A stretch of 64,000 nt of DNA, taken from NCBI GenBank assembly GCA_949987565.1, contig OX465117.1, forward strand, positions 1,344,214 to 1,408,213, read 5' to 3'. A program made the position numbers and the translations under genes. How positions within the stretch are numbered: the stretch's first letter is position 1; each line of letters opens with the position of its first letter. Positions 1 through 11,900 of the stretch are shown piece after piece. This stretch comes from Luidia sarsii (Eukaryota > Echinodermata > Asteroidea > Paxillosida > Luidiidae). The notes beneath the pieces are model-generated. The model ran no database searches and was not told the DNA's origin. It worked only from the letters and a program-made list of their open reading frames with translations.

Positions 1-750
1 TCACCTCATCTCTCCTCACCTCACCTCACCTCAACTCACCTCACCTCACCTCACCTCACCTCAACTCACCTCACCTCACCTCACCTCACTTCATCTCACC
101 TCACCTCATCTCACGTCAACTCACCTCACTTCATCTCACCTCACGTCAACTCACCTCACCTCAACTCACCTCACTTCATCTCTCCTCACCTCACCTCACC
201 TCACCTCACCTCACCTCACCTCACCTCAACTCACCTCACCTCATCTCTCCTCACCTCACCTCACCTCACCTCACCTCAACTTACCTCACCTCATCTCTCC
301 TTACCTCAACTCACCTCACTTCATCTCTCCTCACCTCACCTCACCTCACCTCACCTCACCTCAACTCACCTCACCTCATCTCTCCTCACCTCACCTCACC
401 TCACCTCACCTCACCTCACCTCACCTCACCTCAACTCACCTCACCTTACCTCATCTCTCCTCACCTCACCTCACCTTACCTCACCTCACCTCACCTCACC
501 TCAACTCACCTCACCTCAACTCACCTCACTTCATCTCTCCTCACCACACCTCATCTCACGTCAACTCACCTCACTTCATCTCACCTCACCACACCTCAGC
601 TCACCTCACCTCACTACAGTCACCTCACCTCGCCTCACTTCATCTGACCTCCCGTCACCTCACCTCACCTCACTTCATCTCACCTCACCTCCCCTCACCT
701 CACTTAATATCACCTCTGTCACCTCACCTAACTTCACCTCACCTCATCTC
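1..750. repeat. TCACC pentanucleotide satellite
   Basis: The first 750 bases are almost wholly TCACC units with variants TCAAC, TCATC and TCTCC. The variants themselves recur in a higher order, for example TCACCTCATCTCTCC every 60 to 120 bases. The array decays after about 600 and ends near 750. It runs off the left edge of the window. No gene is seen in it. Confidence 0.95.
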
Positions 751-1309
751 ATTGTTTTCTCATTTATTGTTTCTCAGAGCAAGCAGAAAAGGGGCACAAT
801 ATAGACATGAAAATTGACAAAATGACAAAACAAATCAATTTTATGTAGATAGCAACTCCCCTGTGAGATTACAACAATGTGAACTAAATCACAATTGCTT
901 TGCTCTCCGAATGCCGCCAGTAATAATGTATGTAGCAAAAAGTGAATTTTGGTCATTCAAATCAATTTTAAATATTGGTGAAGCCATAATTATTTTAAAT
1001 AAAAAGGAACAAAATTAGACAGATCAGTCTGTATGAGTTGTTTCTGGTGGCATTTGGGGATACACAAACTCTTTGCTCAGCCGAATCTTAAAACTACCCC
1101 CAAAAAATCATAACTGATTCCGTTTTAACATTTACTACAAAATGAACGTGCAAAACAACAGAACGACAAATGACATTGATAAATTCGTGGATGTAATTTA
1201 AAAAAATTGCGGATTTATTCTTTGACTAATTCCATTACTTCCCTAGGAGAATCAAGCAAAACCTTACACGATTCATTCGAAGTAAAGAGACTTACAACAA
1301 GAAATTCTG
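751..1309. other. AT-rich unique-looking stretch
   Basis: AT-rich sequence with no convincing exon, RNA gene or repeat unit that I can recognise. Confidence 0.5.
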
Positions 1310-1720
1310 TAAACATTCGGCAATAAATCATGTCAATTTCTGCAAGAAGTCCTGTAAATTCATGTCAATCTCCTCAAGAAATCTTTCAAATTTCCTCAAG
1401 AAAATTTATAAAATTGTGCAAAAAACATTAAAAATTCCAGCAAGAAATATTTTACATTTTTGCAAGAAATTTTGTGAATTTATGCAACTGAGAAATCTTG
1501 CACATTTCTTCAACGGGAAAATCTTAAAAATTAATTTCATGCAAGCTGATCATTTCTGCAAATGAGAAATCTTGTAAATTTCAGCATGAAATCTGGCAAA
1601 TTTACTCATGAAATATTGTAATTTTCAGAGAGAAATCCTCTGAATTGCGCGAACAAATCCTGTGTATTGCGCGAAAAATTCTGTAAATTTCTGAAAAAAA
1701 TCTTGTCAATTTCTGAGAGT
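1310..1720. repeat. Degenerate short tandem repeat
   Basis: Imperfect head-to-tail copies of a unit of roughly 24 to 30 bases resembling TTTCTGCAAGAAATCTTGTAA. The words AAGAAAT, CTGTAAATT and TTTCTGCAAG recur many times. The short open frames here only reflect the repeat. Confidence 0.7.
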
Positions 1721-2194
1721 CGCGACTTACCCACTGCGAAGCACGCGACCAGCCAGAATGCAACCGCCTGATGCATAATGGAAAAGCTGTCGTTTGGAGA
1801 ACAAGACTGTTTAAAGCTCTTCTGTTTCAGCGAATGTGCGGCTTCACTGGGGGAGTTTAAGGCCAGGACAGAACAAATACGCCACTCCTTTTTCTGTCCT
1901 GCTCAGGAATCGATCTGGTGAGCTTGGCACAACAGGCTGTATTTATAGGCTTGCTTTATCCTCCAACAGATCCCTCTTTGCGCAATCCGGGGAAATTCCG
2001 CTCCAATGTGGAAAACCCCTTCGACATATACACGCCATTTCAATATTAACGAGACACGTGATGACCATGTCCATATTTAGACATTCAACCTTCACCCTCA
2101 CCCCTTCCTCGAGAAAATGTAAGACAATTTGTGCAAAAAACCTTCTCCATTCAAGGACGAATACTATAGGCCATATACGTATACATTATACTTA

Positions 2195-2281
2195 GGTCTG
2201 ACGCTTCGATCCTAGAAGGACCAATATTTCTCAAAAGGCCTTTGAGAAATGTCCTGCTAGGATCGAAATAATCGTCAGGCC
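2195..2281. repeat. Inverted pair of Penelope-associated hammerhead-like motifs
   Basis: A left arm with TCTGACGCTTCGATCCTAG is followed by its inverted partner CTAGGATCGAAATAATCGTC. Both arms are decayed copies of the motif found at the 3' end of the Penelope-like element near 54.2 kb. The copy is solitary, with no coding part beside it, and its core is broken by an inserted AATAAT after GAAA. Confidence 0.7.
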
Positions 2282-2514
2282 CTCTAACTTTTGAGATTGA
2301 TTTTTTGCAGGTAATTTTAGTCAGCGAGCATTTTCTTATTTACTTCATAATTAATATTTGACAAATTTTACAGTCTGTTCAGAAAAATATCCCAATCTGA
2401 TTTTTCCTAATTCACTTGATTGAAAAAATAGGGCCTAATACAAAAATGGTTAAAAATTACTGCATACCGAGTTAAATGACCAATTCAATTTGCAAACCTA
2501 AAAAGACATGCATT

Positions 2515-2973
2515 TGTGACCCGGCACAGCATAATGAGGAATAACCCCCACTCTTGAGATTTTGAGATTTTCTAATGATGTGAAAGAGTATACCATTAGC
2601 TTTCGACTGATATCAACATTATTTCCGTGTGAACTTTGCTGTAAATGGTACAAGGGGACTTCGCTCGTTCATTTGGTACCAGACACAATATAGCAGCGCC
2701 AGTCTAACTCCTCGAAAGCGGCCATTCAAAAAGGCAGGAACTTTACATTTTCATGAAAACAGTACACAAACACTCCCAGGAAATCCTCTTTTTTTCAACA
2801 TTTAGAGACGGATTTCGGAAAAATCCTATGGACATAATATCCTCCAATACATTAACTTTCCGAAAATACAAAAAAAAAATTGTATCGAATTGAGAAGATA
2901 CTTTGACTTCAGGCATTGTTTACTCGAAAAGTGTTTTGGTGGGATATTCCTCATGTCGCTGTGCCGGGTCACA
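2515..2973. mobile_element. MITE family 1, copy 1
   Basis: A 459-bp element bounded by perfect 16-bp terminal inverted repeats, TGTGACCCGGCACAGC and GCTGTGCCGGGTCACA. The body is non-coding, and copies at 4003-4444 and 50546-50737 share long stretches with it. The flanking bases give no clear long target duplication. Size and structure fit a non-autonomous DNA transposon; the superfamily cannot be assigned from the sequence alone. Confidence 0.85.
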
Positions 2974-4002
2974 TTTTAGGGTCCAATAACGTTTCGGTAA
3001 TAAAGCAGGACTTTTCCCGAGGCAGAAATTCAAGGGCGAAATAGTAAGGGGACAAAACCAGAAAGGGTGAGATATACAGAGTCAATCAAACGATAAATAT
3101 AGGCGGGTTATTGTTGTCAGTGTTTGCTTTGTGTTTGCTTTGCAACCAACTCTACCGTTTCTTATAGCGATAGACCTATTATGTTTGTGCACTCCTAACT
3201 ATTCAAATACAATAATTGTTTGATTTCCTGGTACTGATCGCTCACTGCATGGGTGACCTTCAGTTTCTAGAATAGAACTGGGTATTTCCACGGTCAGGAA
3301 ACCCTAGATAGGGATATGCCACTATGTAAAGGCACGTTGCAAACAGAGGTCACGAAGAACGCAGTACGGACATTCAATGCCGTGTAATCCAACACTACGG
3401 CGGCCGTAAGAGGACATGAATATCATTATGTATTTTTTATTTTGTTCTCTTGAAATATCTTCGTTCCCTCGACATACAAATGACGTATAGGCTCTCACAC
3501 GCGATCCATCTCTTCAGTAATCAGACCCGATGACCCAGGTCAATAATTGACTTTTTGTTGGAAGGGGGTACGTGTAATTACATCAGGTACGACGAACAAT
3601 TGATATTGATCAATTAATTGATGTGTCAATTAATATACATTGACACATGGATGGCGATTCCTGCAACACTGGCTGGATGAAGTGTTGCAACTATTATTTA
3701 CAGCATGCCATGCATGTCTTTCCGAAACAGCTCTTGTTTTCGTTCGGTTATTATTTTCTAATAAATTATCTGTTTTGGTCTTTCCGAAACACCTCAGGCT
3801 TGCCCTGTGTGTGAGGGTGTGGGCTTACATAAGGTGGGTTGTGGGGTACCAGAACAATGGGTGGGTACTCAGAACAATGGGACCGCTCCTTGTGAGGAAG
3901 TTTTTAAGTACCCCACAAGGTTTTCACGAAACTGATTATTTGGAATTAACTAAAAAAGGAGGAATTTTCGGGGTATGTTTATCCGTCGCAAATAGAACTA
4001 TA
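2974..4002. other. Intergenic sequence, no gene seen
   Basis: No exon, RNA gene or clear repeat unit could be supported. A short AT-rich inverted stretch lies near 3596-3645, and GGGTACTCAGAACAATGG-like words recur near 3845-3890. Confidence 0.4.
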
Positions 4003-4444
4003 TGTGACCCGGTACAGCATAATGAAGAATGACCCCCACTTTTGAGATTTTGAGATTTTCTAATGATGTGAAAGAGTATACCATTAGCTTTCTAATGATA
4101 TCAAATTTATTTCCGTGTGAACTTTGTTGTAAATAGTACAAGGGGACTTTGCTCGTTCATTTGGCACCAGACACAATATAGCAGCGCCATTCTAACTCTC
4201 TAAAGCGGCCATTCAAAAAGGCAGGAACTTTACATTTTCATGAAAACAGTATACAAACACTCCTCCGAAATCCTCGTTTTTTCAACATTTAGAGACGAAT
4301 TTCGGGGAAAAAAAACCTTTAGACATAACATCCTTCAATACATTAACCTTCCGAAAATACAAAAACAATAACATTGACTTTTAATCGAATTGAGAAGATA
4401 CGTGTTTTGGTGGGATATTCCTCATGTCGCTGTGCCGGGTCACA
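4003..4444. mobile_element. MITE family 1, copy 2
   Basis: A second copy of the element at 2515-2973, 442 bp long. The left end TGTGACCCGGTACAGC has one change; the right end is intact. TA lies on both sides, which is compatible with a TA target but too short to prove it. Confidence 0.85.
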
Positions 4445-5144
4445 TATTATATAAGGGACGTTCGCTAAAAATTTCAGCATAGGAAAGTAATTCTGGTTCG
4501 AAAGGGAGCAATTTGAATAAGGCTTTTCTGGGAGCATTTTTCTTAGCACACGAGCACAACGGAAATACCCCACAAGTATACGTGTGTACGGGTGTGTGGG
4601 TTGGGCCAGTGTGAAGTGTTTGGGAGAAAATGTCAGGTCGTAAAAAGGTTAAATAGCAACGTGCCTCCCGCCCGTCACGTGATCATGATACCATGTCTTG
4701 GGGATTCCCCAATCCCTGCTAAACACGATAATCTTATCCTTTCCTCACGCAAAAGGTATGCATGAAAAACAATTTTTATCTTTCTCGGGAATTCAACAAA
4801 CACTTTAAAAAAAAAAAAGAGGAAAAACCCGATTTAAACTTCTATCTTTGAAACGCGGCCAAAGTACACACAGGCGTCCTTGCATTTCGATTCTGCCACG
4901 ATAGTTCGTCTCTCATCAACATAAACTTGCAATTCTACCATGACTCGCTAAAACCACGATAATATTTCTGAACAGAGGGAGACTGACTAGGTTCGACTAA
5001 GTACTGTGTCCAGGTATTCTCAAAAAGAAAGAAAGACAGTTCCCGTTTTCCATTTGGAATGACATTGACAATAAAATAAATCATCACTGTTCAGGTTATA
5101 CAATACAAAAAAACGGAAACGATTTTTTTTAATTTAATGCAAGA
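4445..5144. other. Intergenic sequence, no gene seen
   Basis: About 700 bases with no supported feature other than short homopolymer runs near 4807 and 5108. Confidence 0.4.
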
Positions 5145-5600
5145 TCACCCCAAAACAAGGCAGAAAAGCCACTCACAGATAAGGACTTGTGGAAGAAGAG
5201 GATAGAGAGGGACTCGGGAAGGCTGGAGATAGGAATTAACATTCATTTGGGAAGATCTTAGGCAGGGGAAAGCAAGAACATGGAAGGGAATTCCAGAGAG
5301 AGGTAGAACGAGGGAAGAAGCTGTTCCGATACCTCTCCGTTCTACACCTTGGGATAGATAGAGTGTGTGGGTGAGAGGAGGCCTGGTTGCTCTCTTAAAT
5401 GTCCTAACTGTGGAACCAGGTCGGCAAGAGCCGAGGAACACCTTCCATAACGGTGGAAGAGGCTCAGGGAGACCACCGTCCTACGATAGGCGAGGGGTTG
5501 CAATGACGCTCCTATGACCTTCCTATGCACCCGGATGTAAATCCCGCCAATGTCCTCAGCATAATGATTGCGTCGAGGAGAATGTAATTCAAGGAGGGTT
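5145..5600 (-). pseudogene. LINE reverse-transcriptase C-terminal remnant
   Basis: Minus-strand conceptual translation gives HRKVIGASLQPLAYRRT and then SLFHRYGRCSSALADLVP. These are typical of the region after the reverse-transcriptase domain in CR1/L2/Jockey-like LINEs. The match continues only after frame changes, as ERYRNSFFPRSTSLWNSLP near 5345-5270, which is the usual end of such proteins. Open frames at 5342-5530 and 5145-5441 are pieces of this one broken remnant. It lacks the catalytic domain and is dead. The clade is inferred from remembered family style. Confidence 0.65.
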
Positions 5601-5977
5601 TGCCCTGCTCGATATGATAAGCACTGAGTGCTCGGTGCTTTTCCTGATTGTCTGCTGCGAAATACAACTACAGTGTATAAGAACTCGCCACGTATAATAG
5701 GTATTTATAACAGGGCCTTACGTAAAATCTCAAAGCGCTTTACAACAAACACGACCACAACAGAAAGTGATGAACAAAGGTAAACAAATAAACTATTACA
5801 TACAGTAAAAAATAAACGACAATCCCCAAACGCAAGTACATGTCAACATCGTGAGGACGAGGGGTGCTGTCTAGACTTTCGGGGAATCCCAGAGGTGGGT
5901 CTTGGCGAATCCCCCAAGCACACAGTAACCCGTCAAGATGGTCCCATAAGGCTGGCCGTTTCCGGGGCAATTTAAGG

Positions 5978-6357
5978 GCCCGGTGTCCTGCCAAAAAGTG
6001 TCCCTGCCAAATACTGTCCGCTCATTAGCATACTGATCGCTGATTGGTTAGCGTTAGGACTAGGATTAGGGTCGTTAGGGTTAGGGTTTGGATTAGAATT
6101 AGGATTGGGATTAGGATTAGGGTTAGGATTAGGGTTGTTTGAGTTAGGGTTAGCGTTACGGTTACAGTTAGGGTCCAACGGTACCAAAGTGCCCAACGTT
6201 GCGTGTTAGGCCAGCAACCATACACAATGCGTGTGTAGTGCGCAACCATACCCCAACCACGGTGGTTGAATGTAATACGTATTGGACCAATCAGCGATCA
6301 GTATGCTAATGAGTGGACACTATTTGGCAGGGGACACTATTTGGCATGACACCGGGT
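5978..6357. mobile_element. Foldback element with internal telomere-like repeats
   Basis: Inverted arms of about 75 bases (left 5978-6048, right 6285-6357) share CACTATTTGGCAGGGGACAC and CAATCAGCGATCAGTATGC. Between them, at 6055-6175, lie degenerate TTAGGG units (GATTAGGGTTAGGATTAGGG and similar). The structure is a short foldback or MITE that carries telomere-like repeats as its core. Confidence 0.8.
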
Positions 6358-6414
6358 CCCGCCGGTGCGGTGCATTCACAGGTCCACTAACCTCCGGGTG
6401 ATGGGGAATCACCT

Positions 6415-6789
6415 TAAAGCCCCTACACACCATTGGTCAGATCGAAAAACAGAAATGTCCACAGATTTACATGATACTTATAAGTTTGAAGATGGTTACA
6501 GTAGAAACCTCGCACTGAAATATTTCTGCCTGAAATGTTGTATTTTGTGAGAAATGAGTAAAAGAAATAGTTTACGTCTCACCGAGATCTAAACTATTTT
6601 TCGGGACAGTACGGCGTTAAATGCTGCATTTTCGCGAAACAAATGAAGCGGTTTTCACGATTTTCTCGAGACTCGGTAGTGGCGGATTGAGCTGAAATTT
6701 TCACAGGTGTGCTATTTCATGCATATGTTGGATCAGACAATGTATGGATGCTATTTTTTGACCTCGACCAATGTTGTGTAGGGGCTTTC
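6415..6789. mobile_element. MITE family 2, copy 1
   Basis: A 375-bp non-coding element with inverted ends AAAGCCCCTACACA and TGTGTAGGGGCTTT, extended inward by CATTGGTCAGATCGA and its imperfect complement. Copies lie at 10583-10952 and 26647-26943, with a more distant relative at 49802-50168. Confidence 0.85.
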
Positions 6790-6929
6790 AACCACTGGAC
6801 CATTGAGCGAGTGGAAGTCGTGTGGCAGGTTCGAATATGCATTGCGACGAACCGCCATGCATCATTATAACATGATGTTTGCGTTGAGGAGAATAATTCA
6901 ATGAAGGACGGACATATACATGCACACAG

Positions 6930-8020
6930 ACAGGCAGACAGACAGACGGGCAGACGGGCAGACGGGCAGACAGGCAGGCGGGCAGACAGGCAGGCGGGCA
7001 GACTGACAGACAGGCAGACGGGCAGACTGACAGACAGGCAGACAGGCAGACAGGCAGACAGGCAGACAGGCAGACAAGCAGACAGGCAGACGGGCAGACA
7101 GGCAGACAGGCAGACAGACAGACAGGCAGACAGGCAGACAAGCAGACAGGCAGACAAGCAGACGGGCAGACGGGCAGACAAGCAGACAAGCAGACAGGCA
7201 GGCGGGCAGACTGACAGACAGGCAGACGGGCAGACGGGCAGACTGACAGACAGGCAGACAGGCAGACAAGCAGACAGGCAGACGGGCAGACAGGCAGACA
7301 GGCAGACAGGCAGACAGGCAGACAGGCAGACAGGCAGACAAGCAGACAGGCAGACAGGCAGACAAGCAGACGGGCAGACGGGCAGACAAGCAGACAGGCA
7401 GGCGGGCAGACTGACAGACAGGCAGACGGGCAGACTGACAGACAGGCAGACGGGCAGACTGACAGACAGGCAGACGGGCAGACTGACAGACAGGCAGACG
7501 GGCAGACAGGCAGACAGGCAGACAGGCAGACAGGCAGACAGGCAGACAGGCAGACAGGCAGACAGGCAGACAGGCAGACAAGCAGACGGGCAGACGGACA
7601 GACAAGCAGACAGGCAGGCGGGCAGACTGACAGACAGGCAGACGGGCAGACTGACAGACAGGCAGACAGGCAGACAGGCAGACAGGCAGACAGGCAGACA
7701 GGCAGACAAGCAGACAGGCAGACAGGCAGACAAGCAGACGGGCAGACGGGCAGACAAGCAGACAGGCAGGCGGGCAGACTGACAGACAGGCAGACGGGCA
7801 GACTGACAGACAGGCAGACGGGCAGACTGACAGACAGGCAGACGGGCAGACTGACAGACAGGCAGACGGGCAGACAGGCAGACGGGCAGACAGGCAGACA
7901 GGCAGACGGGCAGACAGGCAGACGGGCAGACAAGCAGACGGACAGACAGGCAGACAGGCAGACAGGCAGACAAGCAGACAGGCAGACAGGCAGACAAGCA
8001 GACAAGCAGACAGGCAGACA

Positions 8021-8051
<31 letters not shown>

Positions 8052-9292
8052 AAGCAGACGGGCAGACAGGCAGACAGGCAGACAAGCAGACGGACAGACA
8101 GGCAGACAAGCAGACGGGCAGACAGGCAGACAGGCAGACAAGCAGACGGGCAGACAGGCAGACAAGCAGACGGGCAGACAGGCAGACAGGCAGACAAGCA
8201 GACGGGCAGACAGGCAGACAGGCAGACAGGCAGACAGGCAGACAAGCAGACAGGCAGACAGGCAGACGGGCAGACAGGCAGACAAGCAGACGGGCAGACA
8301 GGCAGACAGGCAGACAGGCAGACAGGCAGACAGGCAGACAAGCAGACGGGCAGACAGGCAGAGAGGCAGACGGGTAGACAGGCAGACAGGCAGACAGGCA
8401 GACGGGCAGACAAGCAGACAAGCAGACAGGCAGACAGGCAGACGGGCAGACAGGCAGACAAGCAGACGGGCAGACAGGCAGACAGGCAGACAGGTAGACA
8501 GGCAGACAGGCAGACAAGCAGACGGGCAGACAGGCAGACAAGCAGACGGGTAGACAGGCAGACAGGCAGACAGGCAGACGGGCAGACAGGCAGACAAGCA
8601 GACGGGCAGGCAGGCAGACGGGCAGACAGGCAGACAGGCAGACAGGCAGACAGGCAGACAGGCAGACAGGCAGACAGGCAGACAAGCAGACGGGCAGACA
8701 GGCAGACAGGCAGACGGGCAGACAGGCAGACAGGCAGACAGGCAGACAGGCAGACAGGCAGACAGGCAGACAAGCAGACGGGCAGACAGGCAGACAAGCA
8801 GACGGGTAGACAGGCAGACAGGCAGACAGGCAGACAGGCAGACAGGCAGACAGGCAGACAAGCAGACGGGCAGACAGGCAGAGAGGCAGACGGGCAGACA
8901 GGCAGACAGGCAGACAGGCAGACAGGCAGACAGGCAGACAGGCAGACAGGCAGACAGGCAGACGGGCAGACAGGCAGACGGGCAGACAAGCAGACGGGCA
9001 GACAGGCAGACTGACAGACAGGCAGGCGGGCAGACAGGCAGACAGGCAGACAGGCAGACAGGCAGACGGGCAGACAGGCAGACAAGCAGACGGGCAGACA
9101 GGCAGACAGGCAGACAAGCAGACGGGCAGACAGGCAGACTGACAGACAGGCAGACGGGCAGACAGGCAGACAGGCAGACAGGCAGACGGACAGACAGGCA
9201 GACGGGCAGACGGGCAGACGGGCAGACAGGCAGACAGGCAGACGGACAGACAGGCAGACAAGCAGACAGGCAGACGGGCAGACAGGCAGACA

Positions 9293-9333
<41 letters not shown>

Positions 9334-9484
9334 ACAGACAGGCAGACAGGCAGACGGGCAGACAGGCAGACGGGCAGACGGGCAGACAGGCAGACAGGCA
9401 GACGGGCAGACAGGCAGACAGGCAGACAGGCAGACGGGCAGACAGGCAGACAAGCAGACGGGCAGACAGGCAGAGAGGCAGACG
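6930..9484. repeat. 2.5-kb GGCAGACA octamer satellite
   Basis: About 2.55 kb built from the octamer GGCAGACA and its variants GGCAGACG, AGCAGACA and TGACAGACA. Variant octamers form higher-order strings, for example blocks with GGCGGGCAGACTGACAGACA. Eight is not a multiple of three and the unit makes no stop codon in most frames. This explains open frames of more than 850 codons on the minus strand (repeating CLPVCLSA) and 293 on the plus strand. They are not genes. Confidence 0.95.
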
Positions 9485-9489
9485 GTCTA

Positions 9490-9868
9490 CTACAAACGCT
9501 CCTTTTGCTTCTAGACTAATCAACGTGTGAACAACACTCTAGATCATGGATATGAAAAATACAATCCTGTCCCCAGGGCATGAGTAGGTCCTACCATTTT
9601 TAATTTTCAAATTCCAAGCATTTCTTTTCAATACAAATCATGATTTTACGTCATGCATAAATACTAGCATTTTTCAAATGTAGCTTCGGCATTGTAAATC
9701 GTGATTTAAAAATTAATGAAGAAATAATATCGAATGTCTACACAAAATACGGTACTGTTCTCCCAACAGTTGGTGGAAAGTTATTAAATTCGACGTAGCC
9801 TCATCAGATTGTGTTTTGTTTTGTTTAAACAATGGAAAATCTGACTGGGAACTTTTTGAACAGAATTG
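9490..9868. other. AT-rich sequence, no gene seen
   Basis: No supported exon or repeat between the octamer satellite and the first SINE. Confidence 0.4.
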
Positions 9869-10060
9869 GCAAAGACAACTTTCACTGGATCGGGACTTGA
9901 ACCTGAGACCTCTGGACTAACATACCAGTGCTCTTCCATCTGAGCTATCCAGCCCTTAGATGGTGGCCTTCATAAATAGTCAACTTTGTCAGGGGTACGG
10001 GTGGGGGCGCCAGTCAGAAGCAATTCAACCATTAGCTGCCGTATATCTCCAGGGATCACA
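9869..10060 (-). mobile_element. tRNA-derived SINE, minus strand
   Basis: A tRNA-like head (about 9884-9954) reads on the minus strand with box A TAGCTCAGATGG and box B GGTTCAAGTCC. It is preceded on that strand by a leader containing GACTATTTATGAAGGCCACC and GGCGCCCCCACCC. The anticodon-loop position holds GTT. The same leader and head recur at 11811, 17320, 33481 and elsewhere. Confidence 0.8.
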
Positions 10061-10067
10061 CCCCCGC

Positions 10068-10132
10068 TTTCAGATGGAAGAACACTGATACATTAATCCA
10101 GAGGTCTCGGGTTCAAGTCCCAGTCCAGTCAA
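10068..10132 (+). mobile_element. SINE fragment, tRNA-like 3' part
   Basis: Plus-strand tRNA-like head lacking its 5' end. It holds CAGATGGAAGAACACTG, the box B GGTTCAAGTCC and the acceptor end CCAGTC. It forms an inverted pair with the SINE at 9869-10060. Confidence 0.75.
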
Positions 10133-10582
10133 ATGTTTCTTTACCAACAGTTCAGATTGTTTTTTGTTTCTAACTTTTCTTTTCGATCCAGGGCACTTCT
10201 GAAACTAGAATCACAATGTAACCCCTGTAAAGATATCTAATCAGACTAATAGCTGTAAACGTGTGAAACAGATTATCAAATTTGATTTTATAAATCGTAC
10301 CGTGCATCTGTGTGGTGACGGTTAAATTAGCTCTCGACTTAAGTTCTTGGAACTTACTAAAGATATAGCTGTACAAAACACACTATTAAGCATTTAAACG
10401 AATGAGCATTTATCTCTTAAAATGTACCAATAAACCAAATGAATATAATTATATTGATCGAATTAACGAGTCCATACAGATTGACGGGGCAAAGATTTGA
10501 ATCCAGATCTCAAATAGCTCAATGGCCCAAATAGTAAACTCTAAGCCGATGCAGACACGCCAGTCAAGGGACATTCAATCAT

Positions 10583-10952
10583 TAAAGCCCCTTCACAACA
10601 TTGGTAAGATCGAAAAACAGAAATGTTCACAGATTTACATGAAACTTCTGAAGTTTGAAGATGGTTATGTAAGGAACATCGCACTGAAATACTTCTGTCT
10701 AAAATGTTGTATTTTGGGATAAAAGAGTAAAAGAAATCGTTTACGTCTCACCAAGATCTAAACTTGTTTAGAGCAATACGTTGAATGCTGCATTTTCGGG
10801 AAAAAAATTAAGTTGTTTTCACTGTTTTCTCGAGACTTGGTTGGCGGATTGAGCTGACATTTTCACAGGTGTGCTATTCCATGCATTATGTTGTATCAGA
10901 CAACGTATGGATGCTATTCTTTGACCTCGACCAATGCTGTGTTATCACTTTA
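10583..10952. mobile_element. MITE family 2, copy 2
   Basis: A copy of the 6415-6789 element. The left end AAAGCCCCTTCACAACATTGG is present with one change from the first copy's end. The right end CTCGACCAATGCTGTGT is degraded after that point. Confidence 0.8.
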
Positions 10953-10963
10953 AATGACGCACA

Positions 10964-11075
10964 GGTCAACTTGCCCCCTGACCGACTCGTCTCTTGCCGA
11001 CTCGCCCCATTGGTAAAGGTAAACTCAATAAAGCGAGTTGGCTAGGGGGTGAGTTGGTCAGGGGGCGAATTGACC
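10964..11075. repeat. Inverted repeat of about 112 bp
   Basis: The left arm GGTCAACTTGCCCCCTGACC pairs with the right arm GGTCAGGGGGCGAATTGACC; further inward GACTCG and CGAGTT also pair. It is a small foldback, with nothing coding. Confidence 0.65.
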
Positions 11076-11599
11076 GGTCTTCCTTCCCAATTCACCAGGG
11101 AACACACCTCTCTGTTCTAGTTCAGATGCAAACCACAATTTGTTATAAACACAGCATTATTTTACAACCTTACGGGACGGCACAAAATGGAAGCATGAAT
11201 TTAAACTACATCTGCTATTTCAACCGCGAAGTGAAAGACAAAAAAAATGACTGGGAAATCTTATATAATCTAAGTCGGCGTCCTTTGACTTGGATTGATT
11301 TTTCTTTTCTTGTCTGTTTGGGGCAGGAAGTTGACAGGACGTTTCTCGAAGGCTGAATGATAAAAGTTCCTGCTATGATTGCAACACAATGCCTCCCCGA
11401 TGTGGGAACATATTGAGCGCCCGTTTGGCAAAGCAAGCAACTTTGGCTTGTGTTCTTAGATCGTTCTCTGACCTAGCTTGTACGCTACCAAAACCGAATA
11501 CATTGGTTTTCTTTAATCCAGGACAAATTCTAATTCAGATCAAAGCAATGAATGAAAAACTCACTGGGATCTTAAAAAAAAAAAAAAAATGCTGAACCA

Positions 11600-11760
11600 A
11601 GAGTTTCGGGTTTGAATCCAAGCCCAGTCAAAGATTTTTTGCTAATTTCGAGCTCATTTTTTTTTCTCTTCAATCTATAATCTAAACAAACAATTTGAAA
11701 ATTTGACAAAGAAAACGTTGACTGGATCGGAACTTGAACCCGAGACCTTTGGATTAACGT
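11600..11760. mobile_element. Two partial SINE heads, inverted
   Basis: At 11600-11632 a plus-strand tRNA-like 3' end reads GGGTTTGAATCC...CCAGTC. At 11712-11760 a minus-strand 3' half carries GGTTCAAGTTCC. A short A-rich run precedes the first. Both are truncated copies of the local SINE. Confidence 0.65.
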
Positions 11761-11900
11761 CCCCACCCTGGCAAAGACTAGTTGAATATTTGGGAAGGCC
11801 ATCATCTGAGGGCTGGATAGCTCAGATGGAAGAGCACTGGTACGTTAATCCAGAGGTCTCAGGTTCAAGTCCTGGTCCAGTCAAAGTTTTCTTTGCCAAT
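11754..11900 (+). mobile_element. Best-preserved tRNA-derived SINE copy
   Basis: The leader (CCCCACCCTGGCAAAGACTAG, then GAATATTTGGGAAGGCC) is followed by a 72-nt head at 11811-11882 that folds as a complete cloverleaf. The acceptor GGCTGGA pairs with TCCAGTC, the D arm is GCTC/GAGC, the anticodon arm CTGGT/TCCAG has a seven-base loop ACGTTAA, the variable region has five bases, and the T arm is TCAGG/CCTGG. Box A (TAGCTCAGATGG) and box B (GGTTCAAGTCC) match pol III promoter consensus. The loop would give anticodon GTT (Asn), but position 33 is C rather than T. No CCA is encoded, as expected in eukaryotes. It is a SINE head rather than a working tRNA gene. Confidence 0.85.

Noticed and set aside
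5978..6357. A true telomere or subtelomeric junction
   Set aside because: Short, degenerate and enclosed by inverted repeats of a foldback element.
6717..9523. Open frames of 851 to 911 codons on the minus strand and 293 on the plus strand
   Set aside because: They are translations of the octamer satellite in several frames at once, with no non-repeat domain.
11811..11882. A functional tRNA-Asn gene
   Set aside because: Complete cloverleaf, but C at position 33, a mismatch at the base of the anticodon loop, and many decayed copies with the same leader show a SINE.
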